Assembly (NCBI GenBank): GCA_002197995.1
Contig: NGZR01000004.1
Coordinates: 3,162,001-3,226,000, forward strand
DNA: 64,000 nt
Direction of reading: 5' to 3'
Source of the DNA: Gaeumannomyces sp. JS-464
Lineage: Eukaryota; Ascomycota; Sordariomycetes; Magnaporthales; Magnaporthaceae
Position numbers and translations under genes: made by a program. The notes under the pieces were generated by a model that saw only the letters and a list, made by a program, of their open reading frames with translations, ran no database searches and was not told where the DNA came from. This document shows, piece after piece, positions 25,886 to 37,300 of this stretch. Each line of letters opens with the position of its first letter. Position 1 is the first letter of the stretch.

Positions 25886-27853
25886 GGCGACGCCGGAGAT
25901 CTACGGTGCAGACGGCACAAGCCAGAGTCCTTGAGCGACTCACGCCAGCTAGGGCGATAACGGGAGGGGCGTCGGGTAAACGGGACGAGATTGAACTGCC
26001 GGGAGCGGTGACCGTCGGGAATCGAGTCAATGGGGCAGCAGCCTTTACAGCGGATCGAGGTCAAGTCGCTAGACGATGCATGACTAGCTGCGGATTAGGC
26101 ACGACAAGCCGAGCTTCGGGGTAGTCGGTCGGGTTTTCGTGGTGCTTTTTCTAAGTGTGGTGTGGCCAAATGGGTTGGAAGATACGCTTCGAGTGTTGAG
26201 AAAAGGAGTAGGAATGCGGCGTGGGCGCGGCGTCGGCCTCTGCTATCACCCTTTCCTGACACGGCTACGGCCTGCGAGGATGGGTCAGTCCTGGGAGCCA
26301 GCAGGTGTCAAGACGAGTTGGCTCGAGAGAAAATGGCGTGCCAACACAACCTGACGGCGGCGTGGGGGGGGGGGGGGGGGGGGGGGCACTTGGAACGACA
26401 GGGTCGTGTGTTAGTGCGCGTTGCAGGCTGAGCGCCCGTCGGGTCCTGGGTACTCTCTATCGTGCCTGGTCACGGCCGTCACATGGTCGCGGAACCAACA
26501 ACAACAACACTCAAACTCGACTTGTCGGTCTGTCAGGGCTGCCGACGGTCAAATCACGTCTGGGTGGTGCTCGCTCGTGCCAGTCCACCGTCCGAAGCCC
26601 CTGGCGTGGGAGTGTGAGGGGGCGAGGAATATTTGCTGCGAGTCGAAATTGCTCGATCGCGAACGGCCCAGCGCTCGAGTATCGTATCAGTCCAACCCGG
26701 CCTGGACAGGCTGCCACTCGGGCCACCAGAGACGTCTCTTCGCAATTGGGATGGCTCACCTAGCGCCCAGACGCCTGACCCATGTGGACGGGGGCCTATG
26801 CAGGCATGTGCATCGTTGTGCCATGTTGCACGCATCGGGCGCAGTAAATAAAAGAATGGAGCTGGTGGGCCCTTGTGAACCCCTGCGAGCCTGGGCCCGT
26901 CCTCAACCCCCGCCCACCGTTCAGGGTCTTAGCGGCTAAACGCAGGTATCAGGTCCTATTCGACAATCATGGATGTGCACAACGGAAGTCATCCCGAATT
27001 AGAGCAGAAGCTTGGCTACCATTGAGCAGCTCTCGGCCTCTGGGGCCCGGACCTGCTGATCTATGTACAGCACAGCACCGTGGGCACCTTTGTTGTGCGA
27101 GAAGACTTGATCGCCGTTATGCAATGAAGATGCTTGCGCCAGAGCTCAAGGCTGGCTCGTCACCTTGTGCACATAGGCCGGGGTCTCCCAGGATCATCCA
27201 TCCGTCCACAGCTTGTGCCGAACCGGCTTGAATTAATAGGAGGCTCCTCCACTTGCCCCTGTGACAGCCCGGGAGAGACTTGCTGAGAAAACCAAATCAC
27301 AGCCGCAGTGGTGGCGGATGAGCAGCAATTCCAGGCACAGAATCACGCCTTGAGTAGCCCGTACACCATATTTCGACCAGGAGGCACGGAGGCCTGGGAG
27401 GTCACGACCTATGCTGACAACCTCGGCAGGGTCTCGTCGTCGCGTATTGAGAGTCCCGCCAAGCGGCTGCACGCTACAGCAACCACGACACGAACAACCT
27501 CGAGCATTTTGGAGTGGGACAGATCCACCCCCTTTGGCCAAGCCCCAAACGTCGCGCTGGGCCCCAGGAGGCGAGCCCACCCGCCGCCCAATAACAATGG
27601 CCATAATATCAAATGACGCCCAAGGAGGCTACGCGGCTGCTTTGACGACGTCGCTCCTTTTCTTCTGTCGCTCGCGCCCCATCATCGATAGCCGCGCATC
27701 GACATCAGACAGAGGCATGTCCTAGTCTGCCAGCTCGGGACGGCACCTATTAAGGCGCCTTCCTGCCCAACCCTGGCCAAACCTCTTACGCGCAGCTTTC
27801 CTCTGCACACCTTCCCCTACGCTCGCTCGCCGCTCTAGCCCTGCAAGCCCAGA
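25886..27853. other. Long divergent intergenic region with poly-G tract
   Basis: This region lies between the coiled-coil protein gene and the FAR-17a-like gene, which point away from each other. Frames on both strands overlap and have biased composition without domains. A G homopolymer of about 23 bases occurs at 26364-26386. A pyrimidine-rich leader (about 27760-27850) precedes the ATG at 27854. Confidence 0.5.
26364..26386 (+). repeat. Poly-G homopolymer, about 23 bases
   Basis: An uninterrupted run of G follows GGCGGCGT. Its length is probably not exact, because long homopolymers are read poorly. It could form a G-quadruplex; that is inference. Confidence 0.85.
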
Positions 27854-28844
27854 ATGGCACCGAACGTGTTTTCGTTCGGCTCCGAGCCCTTCGACCCGTC
27901 GCATCGATATGTGACGTCGTGGCTCTTCTCGCCCTGGGTCTTGTTTGGCCTGAGAGCGTTGTTGGTAAGTCGAATTTCCCCGGCCTCAGTCAAAAAGGCC
28001 CCTTCAATCTCGGTCTCGGTCGCTGATGGGCAGCCTTGCTCTTCTTCGCCTTACAGAGTCTGTACGCGTTCGCCACGTCCTTCTTCTCCCTCGGCTGGCT
28101 TTGTCAGCACCCGCGGTTGGGAGGCTGTGAGGCCGCGTCGCGAGAATTTTCCTACTTTACCGTAATCACTTACTGGTAAGTGCACCAACCCCTCGGGCCC
28201 TCGGGCGAATGCTGGAGCCACTCACGCTGATCGTTTTCCAGGGGCCTTGCCTTCTATTTCCTCGCATCCGCAATCCACACGGGCACCTACGCCAAGTCGG
28301 GCCGGGCGCTCCTCGATATCTTCCCGAGACCTCTTCAGGCTCTGCACAGTTTTTTCTACACCACCATCTGCGTCTTCCCCATCATTGTGACGGTCGTCTA
28401 CTGGGGCATCCTCTTCACAAAAGCCTTCGATAATACCTTTTCTTGGTGGTCCAACGTTAGCCGCCATGCTATGAACGCCGGCTTTGCCCTCTTTGAGGTC
28501 ATATTCCCACGCACCGGGCTGCCGCCGTGGATCCACATTCTGTGGCTTATAGTCGTTCTAGCCCTATACCTGGCTCTCGCATATCTGACGCACGCCACCC
28601 GCGGCTTCTACGTTTACCCCTTCCTAGACCCGTCCAAGGGGAGCGGCCGTCTAGCAGGGTATGTGTGTGGAATCTCTGTCGGTTGTGTCGTCTTTTCTTG
28701 CTGGTTCGTGGACTTATATGGGTACGGACATGGGCAACCGAGACCAAGCTCGGCATGACCGGGAAATTCTCGTCTCGCGATGGAACAGCCACCACGAACG
28801 ATCCAGAGAGTGTCACAAAGACCGAGCAGATCCACCAACATTGA
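27854..28844 (+). CDS. FAR-17a/AIG1-like multi-pass membrane protein, one frameshift
   Basis: Exons are 27854-27964, 28057-28175 and 28242-28844. Both introns have GTAAGT donors. With one base restored near 28693-28696 the protein has 277 residues. It has about six membrane spans, for example LYAFATSFFSLGWL, GLAFYFLASAIHTGTY, FYTTICVFPIIVTVVYWGIL and WIHILWLIVVLALYLALAYL, and the conserved tail TETKLGMTGKFSSRD. The order and spacing match the fungal FAR-17a/AIG1-like family. Its animal members (AIG1/ADTRP) hydrolyse branched fatty-acid esters of hydroxy fatty acids; activity in fungi is not established. The frame breaks in a T run after GCVV and resumes as FLLVRGLIWVRTWATETKLG. It is convergent with the GUP1-type gene, whose end lies about 195 bases away. 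Confidence 0.85.
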
Positions 28845-29038
28845 AGCCGGGTTATTTCAATGTGATATCTATCTGTATATATCCGCCCTTAGATGTGAAG
28901 TTCACGCCCCCTTTTTTTTCCTCTCTCTCTCTCTTTCTACTGCCCCTGACGTTAGGTTCCATTGAAGACTTCTACCAAGTCTCATTACACCATATTTTAG
29001 TATCTGCAACTACCAATACAATAACCACGCCCTAGTTC

Positions 29039-31226
29039 TCAGCATCTCAAGGAGATGCCGCGCCTCAGCTCTGACTCCCTGACTTCGAACATGACCTGGA
29101 TCCCAACAAAGAAAGAGAGACATGCGCCGGCGAGGAATAGGAGACCTAGAGATGAAGCCGGTGTCACCGGTGGTGGCCAAAGTCAGCACTCGATAACAAA
29201 TCCAAAACGCGAGATTGGCGCGCACGACGGCAGGAGAACCGAGAGAAAGGGACGTGAGTGACTTGCCAGAAAAGTCTTGGAAAATGCCCTGAAGTATGGT
29301 CTGTAAACCATCAAGGCCGACCGCGAACCCGACCAGATTCGCCGAAATCATCATGAGGACGTTAAGAACTGCACCGCTGCAGCACAGCATGCGATACGCG
29401 GTTGCATGGTTCTCCCACTTCCGACGCGGAAACAGATAGCCAGCAATCACCTCGGGGATAAAGAAGAGGACAATCAGCCAGCCCCAGATCAGGAGTCTGA
29501 GCTGAATGTCGTGCCATAGGGCCACAAACGTGAAGATGACGACGTAGTTGAGTATGGACCGCGCCGCCCCTTTTCTCGAGCGGAAGTCGGCGCCCCCCAG
29601 GGGCACAAACATATAGCGGACCAGCCAGCGATTGTATGAACGGTGCCAAGCGCGCCAGAAGGACAAGGTGCTATAGTTGTTGCTAACGCAACGAACAATG
29701 TTCTCGGGCGGATCAATGCCGTCGAGAAGTGCCCAGAGCCTGAAGAAGCGCCAAGCAAGGAGCAGCTTCAGCCAAATCAGGTGCAGATTGAAGTACGACA
29801 GCAGACTTAGCTGTGCCACCGTGTAACTGGCCCAGACTGGGCTCGCCTGACTGATGGCGCCGACGTAATCAAAGTGGAGCACCACTTCCATGGCTAGAAG
29901 TGACAGCAGGAACCGTATACCGTAGCGGACCGTGCGTGAGGTCTCGATGCCGGCGACACGATACCGCTGCTGGGATATGTAGTCGTTGAACGTGAAGATA
30001 GGTCCAGCAAGATATAACGGTGCATAGACGGCATACGCGACGTAGTTTCGGAACGAAAAGTCGGCCGGCTGTGAGGGCGTGGATACGCGCTCCCTCTCTG
30101 ACAGGTTGGCCACATCGAGCTGTTTCTTCTTTGGAACGTTAGCTTTAGGGGCCATGCACATGCCCTTGGTGCAGTGGCGGGTTACGAGACGATGGGTCCT
30201 CCTAACCTCGACTGGACTCAGACTCCTCCTATCCAGGCTCCAGTAGTAGTCCAGATTGAAGCTGATCAGACGCAGTACTGTGATGTTGAACAAGATCTCC
30301 CAGCGAGACATGATGCCGCCCCAGCTGTCAAGCCACTCTCCAGTGCTAACCAGCAGCGGACCGGCGCCATTCTCCGTAGCGGTGGAAGTCCCGGCCACAA
30401 AGAGCGCCATACTTTTGAACTTGTAGCCCTGGCAGAGCTCGTTGGCAAAGAGTGTGCTTATGTTGAAACCCCAGGTAACCGCCGGGAGGAGATGTTTGGG
30501 CGTGCGCATAGCGATGGTATAGTTCGCGTACAGAATCAAGAGGACTTTAGCGGCAGAGAACCCGTGGAGTATTACGAGGAATAGGAGGGCAAACGCAAAG
30601 TCGAACGAAACCCGCTGTTTCAATCTCTGGTCTGCCATCTCCGACGGCGACCTCCTGTTGGTAGCCAGCGGGAACATGGCGTTCCACGCGCGCCGAGAGA
30701 GCGGGTGCAGAACCAATAGTGCCGTCATAGCCGGTAGGTTGGCCCGGAACGTGTGGTATTGGGGGTCCGAGGCATCCTGCGAGCGTGGTGAGTCCCGTTC
30801 GAGGCACAAGGAGAGGGGGGCGGTCGGGGATGGCGCTCACCACCATCCGCCCGGGGATCCAGCCGGGAACCAGGAGGTGTTCGTATTTGGAATACCTTGG
30901 ATCAGAAGCTGCGACCGTACTTGGTCAGTCCAGGTGTTCCTAGCAAGAGCAGGAGAAAGAAAAGGGAGAAGTCATCACACACGCCTCGAAACATCATAGG
31001 CGACCCAGAACATATACGGGATCAGGAAGAAGAGGAACAGGTAGTAGCCGTAGAACTCGAGTGTATTCCATCTTGACGGCTGGACCCGAGCCTCGGCACC
31101 GTCGCGTCCCTTTCGCGGTGCAGTTCCGTCGGCGTGCGCCTTGGAGGGGGTGGTTGGCGATGTGACGAGGCGTGTGTCGAGAGTCTCCAGCCGATAGACG
31201 CTCGAGAGGAAGGAAAGAGGCCCCAT
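29039..31226 (-). CDS. GUP1: GUP1-type MBOAT O-acyltransferase (GPI-anchor remodelling)
   Basis: Yeast Gup1 is an ER membrane O-acyltransferase that puts a long fatty acid on GPI anchors and was first found through glycerol uptake. Exons are 31226-30983, 30908-30841, 30776-29267 and 29145-29039, giving 642 residues with no frame correction. The start MGPLSFLSSVYRLETLDTRL matches family N-termini. MBOAT features are LYLAGPIFTFNDYISQQRYR, SFWRAWHRSYNRWLVRYMFV with its conserved His, and FTFVALWHDIQLRLLIWGWL with the presumed catalytic His. About ten hydrophobic spans are present. The last intron (29146-29266) is GC-AG. It is the only choice that joins QDFSG to LLFLAG in phase, and it gives the usual MFEVRE tail. 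This is the last intact gene before the repeat block, which begins about 300 bases upstream of its start. Confidence 0.96.
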
Positions 31227-31530
31227 TGCGCCTCACGCGATGTGAGTCGTTCGCACCGTGCCAGGCGGGTCAATTCTTGGGCAATTGCGGCGGAGAGCTG
31301 GTGAGAGTCGACTGAGTCCGGGAATGCGGATTCGTTACACAGTTGGGAACCATGAGGTTCCTCGCGATCGGACTCACTTGTGTCATAGGTTTAAAGTCCC
31401 TTGGTGGAGATCATCTTGGCGACAAATGGACAACAGCTGAAGACCAGTGCACAACAACACCAAAGAAAACGCCCTCGAATTGGGCTAAAAGTGGTCTGAT
31501 TAGGTAGAGTAGGAAGTGCTGATTTGGTTT
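31227..31530. other. GUP1 promoter region and edge of the repeat block
   Basis: Normal-composition sequence continues to about 31500, then gives way to AT-rich DNA. No gene was seen. Confidence 0.5.
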
Positions 31531-31531
31531 C

Positions 31532-31552
31532 GACAAATCCTACGGATTTGTC
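31532..31552. repeat. Perfect 9-base inverted repeat at the repeat-block edge
   Basis: GACAAATCC, a three-base loop, then GGATTTGTC. The same words recur in the tandem units of the E1-type LTR (ACAAATCC next to GGATTTGT). It may be a scrap of such an LTR rather than a functional hairpin. Confidence 0.6.
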
Positions 31553-31897
31553 CTAAAAAATAAAGGGTTTATGTAAAAGTGGGGAGGTTTAAAATCTGTG
31601 CTTAAGGCATTTGGATTTGGCTTATAAAGCTCCTTCCTGTAATAATTTAAACTTGAAAGTTAATTATAAAAGAAAACTAGGCAAAAAATATCGCAAATTT
31701 TTTTTTAAAAAAATAAACCAGTTTTTGGATTTTAAACACGCTTTATTTTTGCGATTAATTTAAAATTGTAATTAAAACAAATAAAACTTCCTAATTTTTT
31801 TAATTTATTTATCCCCCAAGTGTAATTTTAACTAATTCGCTTTACAAATTCGATTTTAAATTTTAATAGTTATTTTATAACCCGTTATAAAACGCGT
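31553..31897. mobile_element. Degraded Ty3/Gypsy copy H, left fragment
   Basis: This is AT-rich sequence ending exactly at the E2 insertion site. The bases just before the break (GTTATAAAACGC) together with those just after E2 (46635 onward) resemble the uninterrupted stretch of E4 around 54260-54300. H is therefore taken to be an old relative of E4. The left end of H is not defined, and no LTR was found. Confidence 0.45.
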
Positions 31898-32077
31898 TAT
31901 AATAAACCTGGCCATTGGGTGGTCGCTAATAAAGGTTAAAATAATGTTATTTTAAAAAATAAAAAGGAAGAAAAAAAAGGCTATAAAAAAAGTTGTGTGG
32001 TTCTTATATATACACGAGTTAACTTAAGGGTAACCTTTAAACTGTTACTTTCGTACCTAAAACACAAAACTATAACA
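31898..32077 (-). repeat. E2 left LTR (3' LTR in element orientation)
   Basis: It aligns by eye over its whole length with 46458-46634, sharing the AATAAACCTGG and TATATATACACGAGTT words and the ACTATAACA terminus. Differences are mostly transitions. Confidence 0.85.
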
Positions 32078-33896
32078 TAGCCGCCTTTTCCGGGCTCGCC
32101 CTTTTTAGTTATTTCGTTCCTTTCCCGTTTTTCGCGCGTTCCGTTAGCATAAGTAGCCCGTTTATTAAAAGGCCTCGTGCCGTACTAGGGGGGTGTTATT
32201 AATATGTTCGGCCCCGGGTCGGCCTTTGGGTGGGTGCTTAGGTTTTCCGTATTTTAACCCGGGCGTTTTTTCCTTTTTTGTCGGTGGCGACGGTTTACTT
32301 CCTAATTGCCTCGTGGTTTTTAATTGCCTCGCTTTTTCCTTTCCTTTTTTATGCTTACTTTTAGTTGCTTCGTGTAATTTATTTATCCTTTTTGCGATTT
32401 CGCTTTTGCCAAAAAAAAAATTTCGCTTATTATTGTTTCGATTTTAGCTTTTCGGTTTAACTATTTTCGTTTTTTTTTCACCTTTTCTTTTAAGTGCTAA
32501 TTAACAGTTCTCGTTTTTTACTTATTGCGGTTTCGTCCTCGTTTTATTTTACTGTTACCGTTATTTTATTTTTTTATACGATCCCGTTTTTAGCCTTAAT
32601 TTTTTCCGTATTTATCGCGCTTTTATTCCGTTATGAACGTTAATTTCCACCCGCACGTTTTTTTACGATATTTATTACCGTTGCCGCTTTTCCTCCGCTT
32701 TTTAGCGGTAATAACAGCGATTCGTTTAAACGCGTAAATTTTTCCGCGCCCGTTTGATATCTGTATTAACCTATTATATTTTTTAATATAAGCGCGATAA
32801 AAGCCGTCGCGTTATTAACGCGATTAATTTAACGGGTAACTTGTTAAATAAAAAGTACGCGGTTTTCGTTTATTAAAAGTACAAATGTAACGCGTGCTTT
32901 TAAAACTCGAAGGTTATTAAAATTGTAATTTGTAAAAAATATTAACCCGAATAAGTTTATTACCGTTACCGTAAAGGAAAAACAGCGAATTATAACACTT
33001 TTAATGCTATTTACGCTTCGAGTTTTATTTTCCGCTGTGGTTAGCGTAACTTTTTTGCTATAACGATTAATAATCGATATATTTTTACGTTTGGCGTTTT
33101 TTTTTAGGAAAAGCTTACAATTAACCCTTATTTGCGAATACCTTATTATTTATTAGTATTAATCGCGATTTTTTAACGAAATTAACGCGAATTTTAACCG
33201 TTAGTATATTTAAAATGCTAACCCGCGAAAAACGCTTTAATTTTTAATAATACGGCTAATATTCCTTCCTATTATAGCAATTAAAATTAACAGTTTATAA
33301 ATACGCTTATTCGTAATTTTAGCTTTATATAAATAATTAGCCTTTTTTCGTATGCTTTTAATAATAGCGTTATTAATCGTTTGCAAAGGTTTTAAATAAA
33401 AGCGGAACGTCGCGCCGAAACGCGCGATAACCGGTTTATTAACGTTATAATTTAAATGGTTAATAATAACCGTATTTAATTTAATAAAAGCTTGGCGCGT
33501 TATTATTTTATTTATTATTTTAACTCGAACCGTCGTAAGCCGTCGCCCTTTTTTCGTGCCGCCCGGTACCGTAAAAAGCGTTATTATTGCCGGGATAATG
33601 GTCGCAACGGCGGCAATTTCTTTTCCCGTCGATACCGTTCCTTTTTTAAATTTAAAAAAAGGAGTTTTTTTAATAATAAAAACGCGTTTTAATTCCGCTT
33701 TTTTTCGTATTATGCGCGTAAATTTCTTTTTTTAAAATTGGGTTTTAAATATAATAATAGCTTATTATATTAAAGCTTTTTTTTATTCGTGTTTAAACCG
33801 GCGCGTTTTAACTTTAGCGTTTGTTTTTATTTTTCTTTGCTAAATTTTTAAAACCGGCGCGCTTTTTTGCTTTTTATCGCATCGTTCGTAGTTATA

Positions 33897-34370
33897 TGTT
33901 ACGACCAGCATGCAAGCCTTAAAGCAGCAGGATAGGAAGGGGCCCAAATGGTGCTTTTACCCCACACCGCGATACGTGGAATTACGTAACCTAAAAAGGA
34001 TTTATGGATTTATAATAGCTAAAAACAAAGCAATAAATCCGAAAAGGATTTGTAGATTTGTAGTAAGCTAAAAATAAAGCAACAAATCCAAAAGGGATTT
34101 GTAAATTTGTGGTAAGATAAAAACAAAGCCACAAATTTAAAAACTATTAAAAAAAACGGTATGTATATAAAAAATGGATTTCCTACTATTTTAGGTAATT
34201 TTAATTAAAACTTCGGCATTAATTAATTTAAATTAGCTTTTAAACATCCTTTAAAGTAGTAATTAAATCGTTCTTTTAAATTACGTGTTCTTTTGTTAAC
34301 TAGGACCAGCGATACTATCCTTTCCACCCTCGAAATGCTTTATTTTAAAAGCAAACCCTTAATTATAACA
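33897..34370 (+). repeat. E1 5' LTR
   Basis: It starts TGTTACGACCAGCATGCAAG and ends ATTATAACA. It contains about three tandem units of roughly 47 bases (33993-34140) built from GGATTT...TTTGT and ACAAATCC words. Confidence 0.9.
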
Positions 34371-37300
34371 TTTTAACTAATTTTATTTAATACCTCGTTA
34401 AAGGAAAAAACAGTATAGCTATAACGAGCAGCAGCAAAAAGCTTAAAAAAGAAAAAACCACGGTTTTTACTTTTAACGGTATTAAGTACGATTTCGACGA
34501 AGCCGCTAATACGGCTAGCCTTTTTAAACTTATAACGAACGAAATCGCTAAAAGCTAGGCTAAAGTAAAGCAATTTATTACGAAATTGCTGTTTTTCGAA
34601 GCGCTTATTACGGTTAAAGCGTATAAATTCCCGTTTCCAAACCTTTACGAAAGGAAAAATGGCAAGCTTAAAACGTTCCTTACCGAATGCAAAAGCTACT
34701 TTAAATTTTACGAATAGCAATTCGTAAGCGAAAAATAAAAAGTCGTTTACGTTATTACCAAGCTAAACGGCAAAGTGAAAAAGAGGTTTTTGCCGATTTA
34801 AAACGACTATTTTAAAAGGTATAAAAATAGCCAAAAAATTACCAAAATCATTTTCGTTAATTTCGAAACTTTCGGGAAAAAAGTCGGAAAAGTGTTCGAA
34901 ATAATCGATAAAACCCGAATCGCCGAAAAAAACCTACTAGCTTTTAAATAGCGATAAGCCGCAGCCAAATACGCCGTAAATTTTTAACGAATTAGCATTA
35001 AATTTAATTAAAGTAACGCTACGTTAATATTGCATTTTTACAATAGGTTACGCGAAAACGTAAAAAACGAACTCGCAAAGCAAAACCGCTTAAAGTTTTT
35101 CACGGATTACGTTTAAAACGCAATTCGCATTAGCGATAAATTATACGAACGATAATAAAAAAAAATTTAATTTTAAAAATGCGGCATAAAATAAAACCAA
35201 TTAAAAAAGGCTAAGTAATAACCTATTATGGTTAATAAAACGTATTCGGGCTTTATAAACTTTAATGCGGAAGCCGTTTACTAGTAATAAAAGCAGTAAA
35301 AAAAAGCAAAAACAAAACCCAAAAAACGGGAAGTGTTTTAAATACGGCCAAATTGGCTATATAAAAGTTAATTGCTTTTAGCGAAACAATAACCGCCGGG
35401 TAGCGAACTTTTAGCGAACGTAAAAAAGCTCGATATAAAAAAAACTATGTTTTAAAATAACGTTTAGCTAAACGAGCTGCTATAACGAGCTATATGCTAT
35501 ATATTAGTCCGATAAAAAGGTTACCAAATAGTACTTTCGCAAATTACGAAATATTATTACATTTAAAACTATTAAGGTTAAATACGATAGCGAAGGAAAG
35601 TAATAAATCGTTTTCGAGCTCGAAAATTCGGAGGAAAAAAACGACGCCGTTCCCCGTTAAGCTTAAAAAAAAGCGATTTTAATAGGCGTTTCGGAAGAAG
35701 GAAAGCTTAAAAAAAAGCTTTTAAACCAAATACACCTTTTCCAAAATCGGAAAACCCCGATATTAACGCGAAAATAGGCTAAAATGGTTAAACCTTTAAA
35801 ACGGCCGAGTTTTGGAAATACGCAAAAGGTTTAAACGACGCGGCTTTTATATTTATAATCCGCGAAAATTGGAAAAACCAGCGCGTTTTTACGCCATTCG
35901 ACGTATTTAAATGCTTTTAAAACGTTAAGGTTTTAAAATACCCAAATGGCTTATTATATTACGCTACCCCGGCAAACGGAAATAATAGCTAACTTTTATT
36001 ATGGTTTAACAACCAGCAGGAAGTTAAATATGCTGGTTACCGGTCCGACGATATAAGCGAGTCGGGCAAAGTTGCGCTAAAACCCGAGGATTACTTTAAC
36101 ATCGATATAAAGCATTCGAAACATTTATACCTTTTTTAAGCAAAATATATCCACGGAAAGTGCAAATTTCACTTATAACCTAAGCTTAAATACGATTTTT
36201 TTTTTTACGAAAGTTAAAAAGCAAGCCAAAAATTAAGCCCCGTTTAGCATTTCAATTGCTACGGTAGGAATTAACCCGAATTGGTAAATTTACTGCAGTT
36301 TTTAAGCCTAGCGAACGGTACCCAATATTATGTAATATCGAAACACTCGATTAGGGAAAATGCGAAATTATAAAACGCAAAAAGCATATATTACAAAAAG
36401 CGGAAACCTAGCATTAAAAAATCGCGAAAACGTATATGCCGTTCGACCCGAACAAAAAAACGAACGTGTGGTATTCGTTTTTTTTTTACTAAAAAACTAA
36501 ATAAATTACCCGAACGGAAAGCACGAAATAAAAAAAAATAAAAAAAACCAATAAAAACCTTCGCGATAATAAAATCGAATTAACCGTACGACTTATTAAC
36601 ATTTCGGATAAAATATTAAAAAAGAAAATTAAAATAATAATCAATTGCGAAATAGAAAGCGATTACGTATCGTTATAAACGGTTAAACGGTATAAAATTC
36701 CTACGAAATGGAAATATTAACCGTATTAATTAAAAATAATCGAAAAAATACCTATCGTTTATAATAAAAAATAAATCGATCGAAAAACGCAATTAATAAT
36801 ATTACGCACCCGGAATAGGGAAAACGTTACTATTATATTGGATAAACTAAATATAAAAAAAAGAAATGTAATTTTCGGAATTTTTTGGTTTAAAAAAAAC
36901 AATTTACGAATAAATTAGGCTATTAGCTAGGTTTAATAGGAAAAATTACAAGTAATTAAAACGGGTTACTAATTATAAACCCTAAACCGTAAATATAAAA
37001 AGCAATAAAAAAAGGTTATAACGGTAATAAAATTTAGCAATCCATTTTTGCATTTAACATTAACGAATACGCGATTATTTAAAACGGAAAACGATTAAAA
37101 TAATTTAACCAATATTAAAAAACGGCTTGCAAATATTCCGGAAAAATACCATAAATACGAAAAATTGTTTTGGAAAAACCTAAAAACGGTGCTTTTTAAA
37201 TATAAACCGTTCGACCTAGAAATTAAACTTAAACCAAAAACGTAATATAAATATTAAAAGCTATATTAGCTTAACTTTCGGCAATAGGAAATGCTAAAAA

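Noticed and set aside
29039..29266. Read-through C-terminus of GUP1 to a stop near 29010
   Set aside because: The GC-AG intron gives the family tail. The read-through peptide is unrelated to the family.
31532..31552. Hairpin as a transcription terminator
   Set aside because: Eukaryotic context; the words match E1-type LTR units, so a repeat scrap is more likely.
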